Shown here piece after piece: positions 1 to 7,972 of a stretch of DNA of 38,367 nucleotides (position 1 is the first letter of the stretch; each line of letters opens with the position of its first letter). This DNA comes from Thermoplasmatota archaeon (lineage in GTDB: Archaea; Thermoplasmatota; E2; DHVEG-1). Where the stretch lies: contig JAUWOO010000001.1 in assembly GCA_030612095.1 (NCBI GenBank), positions 1 to 38,367 of the forward strand, written 5' to 3'. A model generated the notes under the pieces. The model did not search any database and had not been told where the DNA came from. It saw only the letters and a program-made list of their open reading frames with translations. A program made the position numbers and the translations under genes.

Positions 1-75
1 CGGACCTGGCGGGATTCGAACCCGCGATCTATAGCTTAGGAGGCTATCGCCCAATCCAGGCTAGGCTACAGGCCC
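1..75 (-). tRNA. tRNA-Arg (anticodon CCU)
   Basis: Read on the minus strand, the 75 bases fold as a complete tRNA. The 7-bp acceptor stem has one G-U pair, the anticodon stem is ATAGC/GCTAT around a CTCCTAA loop, and the T arm is GCGGG-TTCGAAT-CCCGC. The last base before the window edge is a G discriminator. The loop places CCU at positions 34-36, which reads AGG (arginine). No intron is seen and no CCA is encoded inside the window, though the 3' end coincides with the window edge. Its promoter would lie in 76-126. Confidence 0.95.
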
Positions 76-126
76 AGTATATCAAAGTAACATACGAGTG
101 GCTTTTTTAAAATTTGGCAAATTAAG

Positions 127-882
127 TCACGGTTCATTGTATTCCATGGAGAAAGATGCCGTTGCAGTATCCGATTCGACTCCCATACTTCGTAATTCGC
201 TTAATCTAATAATTTTATATTCAATATTCTCTTGATCCAGTAGTTTGGATATGCCAGAGATATGACCGTTGCCAACACACGCTATGATTTTCTGTTTTTC
301 TTCGGTTAGTTTTACCAATTTTTTAGCCATATGGTTATTTCTCTCATCTATCAAAGTCCTTTTGATTGTAGGAAACTTTTTTGCGATTTGTTCGATATAA
401 CTATCAAATTCACCCTCAATTTTTTTTAGTTCGTTTTCCACCTTTTTTTTACTTACAAACAGCCCACCAACCCCTGATAAAAGGAGTTTGAATTTTTCTG
501 ACAGAGACATGGATCGTAGCATGTTTGTGAATACTTTCTGTGCATTCATGTCTATAAATTCTAATGGTATTTGATGAGACTGTGCGTACTTTACTGCTGT
601 GAGCATTTCATCTCCCGCGTTCACTCCATATTCTTTTGCCATGCTATTCTGAAATCGAGCTAGCATCTTGTATATTAATGGAGCATTTTTGCTGGCATTT
701 TTATATTCTTCTGGATTTGTGTTTTTTACCATTAATGCACTGAATCGTTGTCTGTCCAACTCTACACATATAACTTCAGGTAGTTTTTCATCAAAAATTT
801 CTGTTAGTGCAGATGAAAGATCAAAGACATGTCCCGTACCTATCAATGTAATCATTTTCAACAACCGATTGTAAAGAGACAT
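127..882 (-). CDS. TraB/PrgY family protein, short form
   Basis: The 251-residue product opens with ITLIGTGHV and VICVELDRQRF and ends with a CVGNGHISGI segment, the paired motifs of the TraB/PrgY (pheromone-shutdown related, metalloprotease-like) family. Many archaeal members carry a C-terminal membrane domain of roughly 100-150 residues; this one stops right after the catalytic-like domain, and no clear membrane helix is seen. The ATG at 882 is preceded by a GAGGG element; a second ATG nine codons in (at 855) has no such element. The gene stands alone, diverging from the KaiC-like gene. Its cellular role in archaea is unknown, so only the family assignment is firm. Confidence 0.75.
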   Translation of the reverse strand: MSLYNRLLKMITLIGTGHVFDLSSALTEIFDEKLPEVICVELDRQRFSALMVKNTNPEEYKNASKNAPLIYKMLARFQNSMAKEYGVNAGDEMLTAVKYAQSHQIPLEFIDMNAQKVFTNMLRSMSLSEKFKLLLSGVGGLFVSKKKVENELKKIEGEFDSYIEQIAKKFPTIKRTLIDERNNHMAKKLVKLTEEKQKIIACVGNGHISGISKLLDQENIEYKIIRLSELRSMGVESDTATASFSMEYNEP

Positions 883-948
883 AGCATCTTTTCCCTCATT
901 AAATTATGTTTTTCACCTCCAACATATAGTCAAACTGTGACAAAGAAA

Positions 949-1001
949 AAAACAATATTTCATTTTCCGTTAATTTTTTGGAAATTATTAAATATTGTTT
1001 T
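949..1001. repeat. 12-bp inverted repeat in the divergent promoter region
   Basis: AAAACAATATTT (949-960) and AAATATTGTTTT (990-1001) are perfect reverse complements separated by 29 bp. Inside the spacer, TTTCC (964-968) and GGAAA (980-984) can pair as well. The element lies between the divergent TraB (start 882) and KaiC-like (start 1086) genes. It could be a paired operator or a cruciform/hairpin. The region is very AT-rich, which raises the chance of accidental symmetry, but a 12-bp perfect arm is longer than most of what is seen elsewhere here. Confidence 0.5.
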
Positions 1002-1085
1002 ATTATTCATTTTTCTAATCTTTGAATATCTTATGACGCTCTAACAAAAATATTGAAAAAAGATTTTTAGAGGATGTGAAATAGA

Positions 1086-1847
1086 ATGGATGGGCTTGAG
1101 AGTGGTATGAAATTAGACGCTGGAGATAATAGAGCAAACACTGGAATAAATGGACTGGATGATTTATTAAATGGCGGTTTTCCAAGTGGCAGTATAACAC
1201 TTGTATCTGGAACTCCTGGTTCCGGTAAAACCATAGTGTGTTTCCAGTATATTGAAGCAGGGATTAAAAACGGAGAAAATTGTTTATATCTAACGTCTGA
1301 CGAACCGGTGCCACATCTGCTCAACGATGCAAGAAAATTGGGCTTTGATTTTCAATCCGCTGTTGATAACGAACAGCTGAAATTTATGTACCTGGATATT
1401 GACAGACACAATATTCACAAGGAGATGGAAGAAGAAATCAAAACTGGAAAATACGATAGGGTTGTAGTGGACTCGTTGTCTCCATTGACAGAAACCCCCA
1501 TTTGGATGGTCAACAATGGAAATGAAGTTATACCTTCTTCAAACTCCATGACTACGACTACACTTCCCATTGATTCCATCCAAGCAACAAGAATTCATCT
1601 GAGGCGTCTTATAGGTATTCTAAAGGAAGATAAGTGTACCGCTATGGTTACCACTGAAATACCTGAAGGATCTCGCGATTTGTCAAGAGATTCCATTTCT
1701 GAATTTTTAGTAGATGGCATTCTGGTTCTTGATTTGGATACAACTATGGATCGCAGAAAAATGACGATACGAAAAATGCGTGGTACAAAACATACGTTAA
1801 AACCTCATGAAATTAGCATAGGCGAGCGAGGAATTAGTCTGTTATAA
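1086..1847 (+). CDS. Single-domain KaiC-like RecA-superfamily ATPase
   Basis: 253 residues. The entry segment TGINGLDDLLNGGFPSGS is typical of KaiC/RadA-like proteins. A Walker A GTPGSGKT follows at about residues 42-49, and the Walker B strand is RVVVDSLSPL. The C-terminal KMRGT motif with a closing GISLL strand is the usual KaiC-domain ending. Cyanobacterial KaiC has two such domains; this has one. Between Walker B and the C-terminal third is a Ser/Thr-rich loop (about residues 146-160) with no assigned role. A GAGGATGTG ribosome site precedes the ATG. The histidine kinase starts 45 bp downstream on the same strand, so a joint signalling role is likely; known archaeal KaiC-like proteins are often linked to sensory kinases. 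Target and output are unknown. Confidence 0.85.
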   Translation: MDGLESGMKLDAGDNRANTGINGLDDLLNGGFPSGSITLVSGTPGSGKTIVCFQYIEAGIKNGENCLYLTSDEPVPHLLNDARKLGFDFQSAVDNEQLKFMYLDIDRHNIHKEMEEEIKTGKYDRVVVDSLSPLTETPIWMVNNGNEVIPSSNSMTTTTLPIDSIQATRIHLRRLIGILKEDKCTAMVTTEIPEGSRDLSRDSISEFLVDGILVLDLDTTMDRRKMTIRKMRGTKHTLKPHEISIGERGISLL

Positions 1848-1892
1848 TATTCTCATAAATTGTATGATCGAGGATACATCTGAGGCTATATA

Positions 1893-3653
1893 ATGAGAGA
1901 TGCACCGGACATAGTAGAAGAGCTGAGAGAAAAGGAGAAACTCGGAAATTTTAATAGCAGCTTACATAACACACCTCAAGATATGCATGAATCTAAAAAA
2001 ATCTCAAATGATGGTGTCTGTAAAACCACGTTATCTCATGATGAAGGTTTTAAAAATTCTGTAAGCGATGGGCAATGTAATAACAGAGAACTGACAAATG
2101 TAATTGAAAATAGCATAATGTTATTTGAGATATCTCCCGAAACTATCATAGTTATTGATAACAAAGGAAATGTATTGGATGTAAATGCTAGAATTTACGA
2201 CTGGCTAGGCTATGAGAGGGGAGAACTTATTGGATATAATCTTTTTAACTTGCCGTTTTTTGCTGATAAATACAAAAATAATATTTTTGATTTATCCACG
2301 AATGCAATATTCAGTGAAAAGACATTGTCATATGAACTTGATTTCATTACAAAAAATGGAGAAAAACGGACGGGATCAACACATGCTGTACCAATAAAAA
2401 ATAGAAATAATAAGATAGCTGGAGGTCTGATAATGATCTCCGATGTTACTGAAAGTAAAGCTGCAAAAGAAGAGATCAATAAACTCAGCCAATTCCAAGA
2501 TAGCGTTATCGACAATGCCAATGTTTGGCTTAGTGCTATGAATTTAATGGGAAATGTTGTAATATGGAATAAGGCTGCAGAGGCAATTACTGGCTACCCA
2601 CGTGAAGAGGTACTCGGTCACAACAGTGTATGGGATTGGCTAAACCCAGATGAAACACAGTGCAAAAGAGACATTACCACGAAGAGAGTTTCACATATCG
2701 GGGGTGAAGTATTTTCTCAAAATTTCGAAACATTAATCAAACGTAAGGATGGAAACATCAAAACCGTTTCTTGGGATTCCTGCAATATTTTGGACAATAC
2801 AAAAAATCCGATAGGATCCATTACTCTTGGTCTTGATATAACAGAACAAAAGAGATCAGAGGAGGAAATAAAAAGACAGAATGTCGAATTGAAAAGACTC
2901 AATCGCATAAAATCAGATTTCCTCAATGTGACCTCTCATGAATTACGTACACCAATGGTTTCAATAAAAGGATATGCCCAACTTTTATCCGATTTGTCTC
3001 TTGGAGAAATTACCGATAAGCAGAAAAAAGCACTTGATGTAGTTCTCCGAAACACCACTCGTCTGAACAAACTCGTTCAGGACATTCTTGACGTATCAAG
3101 ACTTGAATCTGGAACCATGAAATTCATTCCAGAAGATACAGACATAGGTAAAATGACCAAGGAAACTGCTGAGACAATGCAAGCTTCTGCCAATGAAAAG
3201 CAGATGAAAATCAATACAATTTTGGAAGACAATCTACCAAGTCTTATCATCGATTCTGAGAGAGTAAAACAGGTAATAATCAATCTTATAAACAATGCAA
3301 TAAAATTTTCACCTTGCAACTCAGATATCAATATACAAGTCAAAAAGGAGGGAGATTATGTGTCATTTGAGGTTCAAGATTTTGGCAGAGGAATACCAAA
3401 AAATAAGATAGAAAAAATTTTTGATACATTCTATCAAGTTGATTCTGCAAAAGACAGGAAACTAATGGGTGGTGCAGGTTTGGGTCTTGCCATTTCACGA
3501 GGAATTGTAGTTGCCCATGGGGGTAATATATGTGTTGAAAGTAAAGTGAATAAGGGAAGTACATTTAAGTTTACATTACCTCTTAAACCTGTTGAAGATA
3601 TTGAAGATAGATTCAAGAAGCTTAACATATTCTCTCCAGAAAACCTCAATTAA
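1893..3653 (+). CDS. Cytosolic PAS-PAS sensor histidine kinase
   Basis: 586 residues without membrane segments. After a polar N-terminus (1-68) come two PAS domains (about 70-190 and 200-320), a short helix, a HisKA dimerisation domain with the phospho-acceptor His349 in TSHELRTP, and a HATPase_c domain. The latter shows the N box (INLINNAIKFS), G1 box (VQDFGRGIP), F box (FDTFYQVD) and G2 box (GGAGLGLAIS). There is no receiver domain and no response regulator in the window. A GAGG element sits 7 bases before the ATG. PAS ligands cannot be read from the sequence; soluble location suggests an internal redox, light or metabolite signal. Location directly after the KaiC-like ATPase suggests that the two act together. 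Confidence 0.9.
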   Translation: MRDAPDIVEELREKEKLGNFNSSLHNTPQDMHESKKISNDGVCKTTLSHDEGFKNSVSDGQCNNRELTNVIENSIMLFEISPETIIVIDNKGNVLDVNARIYDWLGYERGELIGYNLFNLPFFADKYKNNIFDLSTNAIFSEKTLSYELDFITKNGEKRTGSTHAVPIKNRNNKIAGGLIMISDVTESKAAKEEINKLSQFQDSVIDNANVWLSAMNLMGNVVIWNKAAEAITGYPREEVLGHNSVWDWLNPDETQCKRDITTKRVSHIGGEVFSQNFETLIKRKDGNIKTVSWDSCNILDNTKNPIGSITLGLDITEQKRSEEEIKRQNVELKRLNRIKSDFLNVTSHELRTPMVSIKGYAQLLSDLSLGEITDKQKKALDVVLRNTTRLNKLVQDILDVSRLESGTMKFIPEDTDIGKMTKETAETMQASANEKQMKINTILEDNLPSLIIDSERVKQVIINLINNAIKFSPCNSDINIQVKKEGDYVSFEVQDFGRGIPKNKIEKIFDTFYQVDSAKDRKLMGGAGLGLAISRGIVVAHGGNICVESKVNKGSTFKFTLPLKPVEDIEDRFKKLNIFSPENLN

Positions 3654-3702
3654 ATAAACTTAGATCATATCCGTCAAACTAAAGAGAATGATACTTTCAT
3701 TC

Positions 3703-5121
3703 CTAATATCTGTAGTGTTCAGGTTTATAAGGTCCTTCTACTTTTACACCGATGTATTCTGCCTGATCCTGTCTAAGCTTTGTTAATTTAACACCAAGTT
3801 TTTCAAGATGCAGTCTAGCCACTTCCTCATCAAGTATTTTTGGCAACATGTACACTCCAACTTCATGATCCTTTTCCCAAAGCTCTATTTGAGCAAGACA
3901 TTGGTTGGTGAATGAACTACTCATGACAAAGCTTGGATGTCCTGTGGCACAACCAAGGTTCACAAGACGCCCTTCGGCAAGCATGAATATCTCATGTCCA
4001 TCTGGAAAGATGTATTTATCCACCTGTGGTTTGATGTTTAATTTCCTTATACCTTCTATTTGCTCAAGTTTACTTATCTGAATTTCGTTATCAAAATGAC
4101 CTATATTACAAACAATTGCTTGGTCTTTCATGTGTTTCATATGTTCTGCGGTAATGATGTCTTTATTTCCTGTGGCGGTGACAAATATATTGCCTTCTTC
4201 TAAGGAGTCTTCAATGGGTTTAACTTCGTAACCTTCCATTACAGCCTGCAAGGCACATATTGGATCAACCTCATTTACAATTACTCTTGCACCGAATCCT
4301 TTCATTGATTGGCAGCAACCCTTCCCTACATCTCCATAACCGCAAACAACTACAGTCTTCCCAGCAACCATGACATCTGTAGCTCTTTTTATTCCATCTG
4401 CAAGACTTTCTCTGCATCCATAAAGATTATCAAATTTAGATTTTGTTACAGAATCATTTACATTAAATGCAGGGAACAATAACGTGTTGCTTTCCATCAT
4501 CTGGTATAGTCTATGTACTCCTGTAGTAGTCTCTTCTGAAACTCCTTTTATTCCTTTGGCAATTTTTGTCCATTTTGCAGAATCTTTTTCATATGTTTTT
4601 TTCAAGCGAGTCATAAGCTCTCTGGTATCTTCTCCTTCATTGCTGTAGTCTTTATTCAATAATGATGGATTTTTCTCGATTTCAACTCCTTTGTGAACGA
4701 TAAGTGTCGCATCTCCGCCATCATCTACAATAAGGTGCGGTCCTTTCCCATCACCAAAATCCAATGCTCTCTGAGCACACTCCCAGTATTCCTTCAATGT
4801 CTCGCCCTTCCAAGCAAAAACAGGAACGCCCGACTTGGCAATCGCAGCGGCGGCATGATCTTGTGTTGAGAAAATATTGCAGCTTGCCCACCTTATTTCT
4901 GCCCCTAGTTTAACTAAGGTTTCAATAAGAACAGCAGTCTGTATGGTCATGTGCAAGCTTCCCATTATTCTTGCTCCTGCAAGTGGCTTTTGAGAGGCAT
5001 ATCTCTCTCGCACAGCAATTAGTCCGGGCATTTCTTTTTCAGCAATCTCAATTTCTTTTCTTCCAAAATCAGCTAGACCAATATCTTTAATCTTATAATT
5101 TTCTGTTTCTAATACCATCAT
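3703..5121 (-). CDS. ahcY: S-adenosylhomocysteine hydrolase, bacterial-type long form
   Basis: Converts S-adenosylhomocysteine to adenosine and homocysteine, removing the product inhibitor of methyltransferases. The 472-residue protein has the NAD-binding GYGDVGKGC motif, the GSLHMTIQTA and NDSVTKSKFDN active-site segments, and ends in YKPEHYRY. That C-terminal tail, whose Lys and Tyr reach into the partner's NAD site in bacterial and eukaryotic enzymes, is typically absent from archaeal enzymes. An insert of about 40 residues (roughly 148-190) is the hallmark of long bacterial forms. I therefore infer bacterial origin. It is the last gene of a minus-strand operon, 20 bp after the ATP-grasp gene, with an AAGGTGT ribosome site. 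A second ATG follows at once (5118), so the start is uncertain by one codon. Confidence 0.95.
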   Translation of the reverse strand: MMVLETENYKIKDIGLADFGRKEIEIAEKEMPGLIAVRERYASQKPLAGARIMGSLHMTIQTAVLIETLVKLGAEIRWASCNIFSTQDHAAAAIAKSGVPVFAWKGETLKEYWECAQRALDFGDGKGPHLIVDDGGDATLIVHKGVEIEKNPSLLNKDYSNEGEDTRELMTRLKKTYEKDSAKWTKIAKGIKGVSEETTTGVHRLYQMMESNTLLFPAFNVNDSVTKSKFDNLYGCRESLADGIKRATDVMVAGKTVVVCGYGDVGKGCCQSMKGFGARVIVNEVDPICALQAVMEGYEVKPIEDSLEEGNIFVTATGNKDIITAEHMKHMKDQAIVCNIGHFDNEIQISKLEQIEGIRKLNIKPQVDKYIFPDGHEIFMLAEGRLVNLGCATGHPSFVMSSSFTNQCLAQIELWEKDHEVGVYMLPKILDEEVARLHLEKLGVKLTKLRQDQAEYIGVKVEGPYKPEHYRY

Positions 5122-5141
5122 TACAACACCTTTCTTTACTT

Positions 5142-5798
5142 TTATTTTAGTATAAGTTTTGCATCAACTACACATATATCGTTCTCATATACAAATACTG
5201 GGTTTAAATCCATTTGGTCAATATGTTCAATTAACTCTTGACCAATCTTTGATACCTTTAGAAGAAGATCGATAACCAATTCTTTGTTTGCTTTCATATT
5301 TCTAAACCCTTCTAAAAGCTTTTTTCCTTTTATTTCTTCAATCATCTGCTCAGAATCATATTTATCAATAGGTATAATGCGGAATGCCACATCTTTATAC
5401 AGCTCGGTGAATATACCACCGATTCCGCACATAATTGACAGTCCAAATGTAGGGTCCTGAACGAGACCTATAATGATTTCAACACCCTTTTCCTCCATCT
5501 GATCTACAAGAAGATTTTCTTTTGGGAACTTTTTTTTGAACTCTTTGAATGTTTTTTCAAGATCACTCATATCTTTGATTCCAAGCTTTACGCCACCGAC
5601 ATCCGTCTTATGTAAAATCTTACTTGAGCATACCTTTAGTGCCACTGGAAACTTTAAACCTAAGTTTTCTAAATCCTCTAGTTTGTTTACCAGTTTATAG
5701 TTCGTGGTTCTTATTCCATATGCTTGCATCAGGTCTTTTACTTCGTTTTCTGCAAGAGGTCCTTTTCTTTCTACCAATTTTTTTACACTTTCTTTCAT
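5142..5798 (-). CDS. ATP-grasp beta subunit of ADP-forming acyl-CoA synthetase
   Basis: 218 residues from the ATG at 5798 (AAGGA seven bases upstream; a TTG two codons earlier is possible). The sequence runs KGPLAENEVKDLMQAYGI, FPVALKVCSSKILHKTDVGG, then GLVQDPTFG and the MCGIGGIFTELYKDVAFR segment, ending LNPVFVYENDICVVDAKL. These are the ordered motifs of the ATP-grasp_5 (beta) subunit of archaeal ADP-forming acetyl/acyl-CoA synthetase, which couples acyl-CoA cleavage to ATP formation in peptide-fermenting archaea. The CoA-ligase alpha subunit is not in the window and must be elsewhere if the enzyme is complete. The start lies 2 bp beyond the stop of the phenylacetate-CoA ligase gene, so the two are surely co-translated. 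Confidence 0.85.
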   Translation of the reverse strand: MKESVKKLVERKGPLAENEVKDLMQAYGIRTTNYKLVNKLEDLENLGLKFPVALKVCSSKILHKTDVGGVKLGIKDMSDLEKTFKEFKKKFPKENLLVDQMEEKGVEIIIGLVQDPTFGLSIMCGIGGIFTELYKDVAFRIIPIDKYDSEQMIEEIKGKKLLEGFRNMKANKELVIDLLLKVSKIGQELIEHIDQMDLNPVFVYENDICVVDAKLILK

Positions 5799-5800
5799 GT

Positions 5801-7102
5801 TCAATCCTTTTTCCTATTATCTATAACACGCTTTGCTTTCAAGCCTTCTTGAGGAATGCCATTGGGGGGTAAAACTGTTACTCTTGGTGTAAAGACAATT
5901 ACAGATTTTATGTCGTTCTTCAAACTCTCTTCAAGATCCGCCGATTCAACTTGACTCAATTGATTTTTACTTTCTACTTCTACAGTTAGCATGTCAACAT
6001 CATTTTTGGTATCAAGTACCATCCTCCAGTTACCACCAACATCCTGATTTTTCATGAGAGTTGATTCAATCTGGCCTGGGTATATGTTCGTTCCGCGGAT
6101 GATAATCATATCATCGCTTCTTCCCTTAATTGCAGTGTGTTTTACATGGGTTCTACCACAATCACAAACTTCTTGGTCATATATTTTTGCTATGTCCCTT
6201 GTTCTGTATCTTAGAAGCGGCATTCCTTCTTTTGTTAGTGTTGTTAAGATAATTTCCCCTTCTTCTTCAGGTTCCACTGGTTCAAGTGTTATTGGATCAA
6301 GAACCTCCATTAAGAAATGGTCTTCCCACAGATGAAGCCCATCATGTTGATCGCAATCTGTTGAAACGCCTGGTCCGCACATTTCTGTAAGGCCATAGAT
6401 GTCATGTACGTCCATGTCCCAGGCGTTCATGATTCTTTTCTTCAGACCTGGGGTGAACATTTCGGCACCAAAAAGCCCATTTCTTACCTTGAGTTTTTTA
6501 AGATCTACTCCTATTTCCTGAGCTACTTGCGAGAGTCTCATTGCATATGAGGCGACACCTGAGATAAATGTAGTATCATAATAATCCATGAGTTTGAGTT
6601 GTCTTTCAGACTGTCCCATTCCAGAGGGTATAACAAGTGCACCTACCTTCTGGGCACCATAGTGAAAACCAAACGCACCTGTGAATGTACCATAAGGAAT
6701 CGGATTTTGAAAGATATCTTTTTTTGTAAGGCCAGACATTGAGAGGCATCTTGCCATGACTTCAGACCAAACATCTATGTCATTTTGTGTATAACAAACG
6801 GTAACTGGTACGCCTGTCGTACCAGAAGAGGCATGAAGCTCTATGCAGTTATCTAGAGATGTGGTCATCATACCAAAAGGAGAGTTATTTCTGAGATCAT
6901 CCTTGGTGGTGAGTGGCAGTTTATGTATGTCCTCAAGGGTTTTGATATCCGTTGGTTTTATCTTCAACTCTTTGAATTTATTCTGATAAAATGGAACATT
7001 CTCATATAGTTTTTTTACTGTTTCTTTTAGCCGTTTCAGTTGTAATTCTCTGATTTCCTTGCGAGGCAGCGTTTCCATTTTTTTATTAAACAGATTATCC
7101 AT
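5801..7102 (-). CDS. paaK: Phenylacetate-CoA ligase family, AMP-forming
   Basis: 433 residues, the usual length for PaaK. The adenylate-forming signature is HASSGTTGVPV, followed by IYGLTEMCGPG, a YRTRDIAKIY hinge region and RGTNIYPGQIE near the C-terminal domain. Four cysteines or histidines around ICDCGRTH-like residues (VCDCGRTHVKH) are common in this family. It activates aryl acetates (or works in reverse on aryl-CoA) with ATP, CoA and AMP. In many archaea it sits near indolepyruvate:ferredoxin oxidoreductase genes of aromatic amino acid fermentation; those are not seen here. First gene of the operon with the ATP-grasp subunit and SAH hydrolase. Its leader carries a palindrome six bases before the ATG and no clear separate ribosome site. 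Confidence 0.88.
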   Translation of the reverse strand: MDNLFNKKMETLPRKEIRELQLKRLKETVKKLYENVPFYQNKFKELKIKPTDIKTLEDIHKLPLTTKDDLRNNSPFGMMTTSLDNCIELHASSGTTGVPVTVCYTQNDIDVWSEVMARCLSMSGLTKKDIFQNPIPYGTFTGAFGFHYGAQKVGALVIPSGMGQSERQLKLMDYYDTTFISGVASYAMRLSQVAQEIGVDLKKLKVRNGLFGAEMFTPGLKKRIMNAWDMDVHDIYGLTEMCGPGVSTDCDQHDGLHLWEDHFLMEVLDPITLEPVEPEEEGEIILTTLTKEGMPLLRYRTRDIAKIYDQEVCDCGRTHVKHTAIKGRSDDMIIIRGTNIYPGQIESTLMKNQDVGGNWRMVLDTKNDVDMLTVEVESKNQLSQVESADLEESLKNDIKSVIVFTPRVTVLPPNGIPQEGLKAKRVIDNRKKD

Positions 7103-7108
7103 GCGGTT

Positions 7109-7125
7109 TTTCCCCGTCGGGGAAA
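7109..7125. promoter_or_regulatory. 8-bp-arm palindrome in the paaK leader
   Basis: TTTCCCCG-T-CGGGGAAA is a perfect 17-bp dyad with a single central base, ending six bases before the paaK ATG (7102). It is the most GC-rich stretch in an otherwise AT-rich intergenic region. As DNA it would suit a dimeric repressor; a one-base loop is too tight for an intact RNA hairpin, but a slightly opened stem could still occlude the ribosome-binding region (CGGGG). It may control the whole three-gene operon. Confidence 0.6.
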
Positions 7126-7181
7126 TAGAATTATTGTTATTAAGTCTGACGACACAAAAAACTGAAATAAGTCGACAAAAG

Positions 7182-7190
7182 TTTTAAATA
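7182..7190 (+). promoter_or_regulatory. TATA box of the L15e gene
   Basis: TTTTAAATA lies about 55 bp before the rpl15e ATG. Transcription would start near 7212, giving a leader of about 30 bases that contains an AGGTG ribosome site (around 7229-7233) eight bases before the ATG at 7243. This supports that start over the in-frame ATG at 7255. Confidence 0.6.
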
Positions 7191-7242
7191 AAGAATCTCC
7201 TTCCTATGCTCCTACCAAATCTATGGACTAGGTGTACAAATC

Positions 7243-7830
7243 ATGGTGCTAAGTATGTATGATCACGTAAGAGAGCAATGGAAAAAACCGGATACTTCAT
7301 TTAAATCACCGCAACATCAGCGGCTTATACAGTGGAGAAAAGAGGAAAACTTCTTAAGAGTTGAAAGGCCACTTAGAATAGATCGAGCAAGATCCTTGGG
7401 CTATAAGGCAAAGCAAGGTTATATTGTTGTACGAGCGAGGGTAAGAAGAGGAAGTCTAAGGAAACATACAATAAGAGCTGGAAGGAGACCAGCAGCGAAA
7501 GGTATCACGAAAATTACTGCTGCAAAAAGCATACAACGTATGGCGGAAGAACGTACAGCAAAACGATTCCCAAACATGGAAGTTCTAAACTCCTACTGGG
7601 TCGGTGAAGATGGAAAACATCAGTACTATGAGATAATACTTGTTGATCCCTTTCATCCAGTAATAGTTAAAGATCCAAAGATTAACTGGGTACATAACAC
7701 CAATAGCAAAAGGAGAGTTTTGCGTGGTAAAACCAGTGCGGGTCAAAAAGGTAGAGGACTCCGACATAAGGGCAGAGGCGCTGAGAAAGTAAGACCCAGT
7801 ATCCGTGCAAATCTTAGCAGAGGAAAATAA
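7243..7830 (+). CDS. rpl15e: Large-subunit ribosomal protein L15e
   Basis: 195 residues, normal for archaeal/eukaryotic L15e, a protein absent from bacteria. Recognisable stretches are MYDHVREQWKKP, RIDRARSLGYKAKQGY, VRRGSLRKHTIRAGRRP, a WVGEDGKHQYYEIILVDP segment and the basic C-terminus GRGLRHKGRGAEKVRPS. It is an rRNA-binding structural protein of the 50S subunit. The gene is monocistronic with its own TATA box and AGGTG site. It diverges from the paaK operon and converges on cysS. The T-rich stretch just after the stop could serve as an archaeal terminator. Confidence 0.97.
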   Translation: MVLSMYDHVREQWKKPDTSFKSPQHQRLIQWRKEENFLRVERPLRIDRARSLGYKAKQGYIVVRARVRRGSLRKHTIRAGRRPAAKGITKITAAKSIQRMAEERTAKRFPNMEVLNSYWVGEDGKHQYYEIILVDPFHPVIVKDPKINWVHNTNSKRRVLRGKTSAGQKGRGLRHKGRGAEKVRPSIRANLSRGK

Positions 7831-7972
7831 AACACATTCTATTTCTTCGTCTTATTCAATATGGTGGCAGGTAAAATACTTGCCATATTCATCAATGGGT
7901 GTCATGATTTTATTAGATGTATGATCAGAACATTTGGATCCATAATTCTTACAAGTATTTTTTTCACAAAAT

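Noticed and set aside
3077..3649. Overlapping minus-strand frames within the histidine kinase
   Set aside because: They lie opposite conserved kinase motifs and have no recognisable domain.
5122..5141. SAH riboswitch upstream of ahcY
   Set aside because: Only 20 bp separate it from the upstream gene, too short for a riboswitch.
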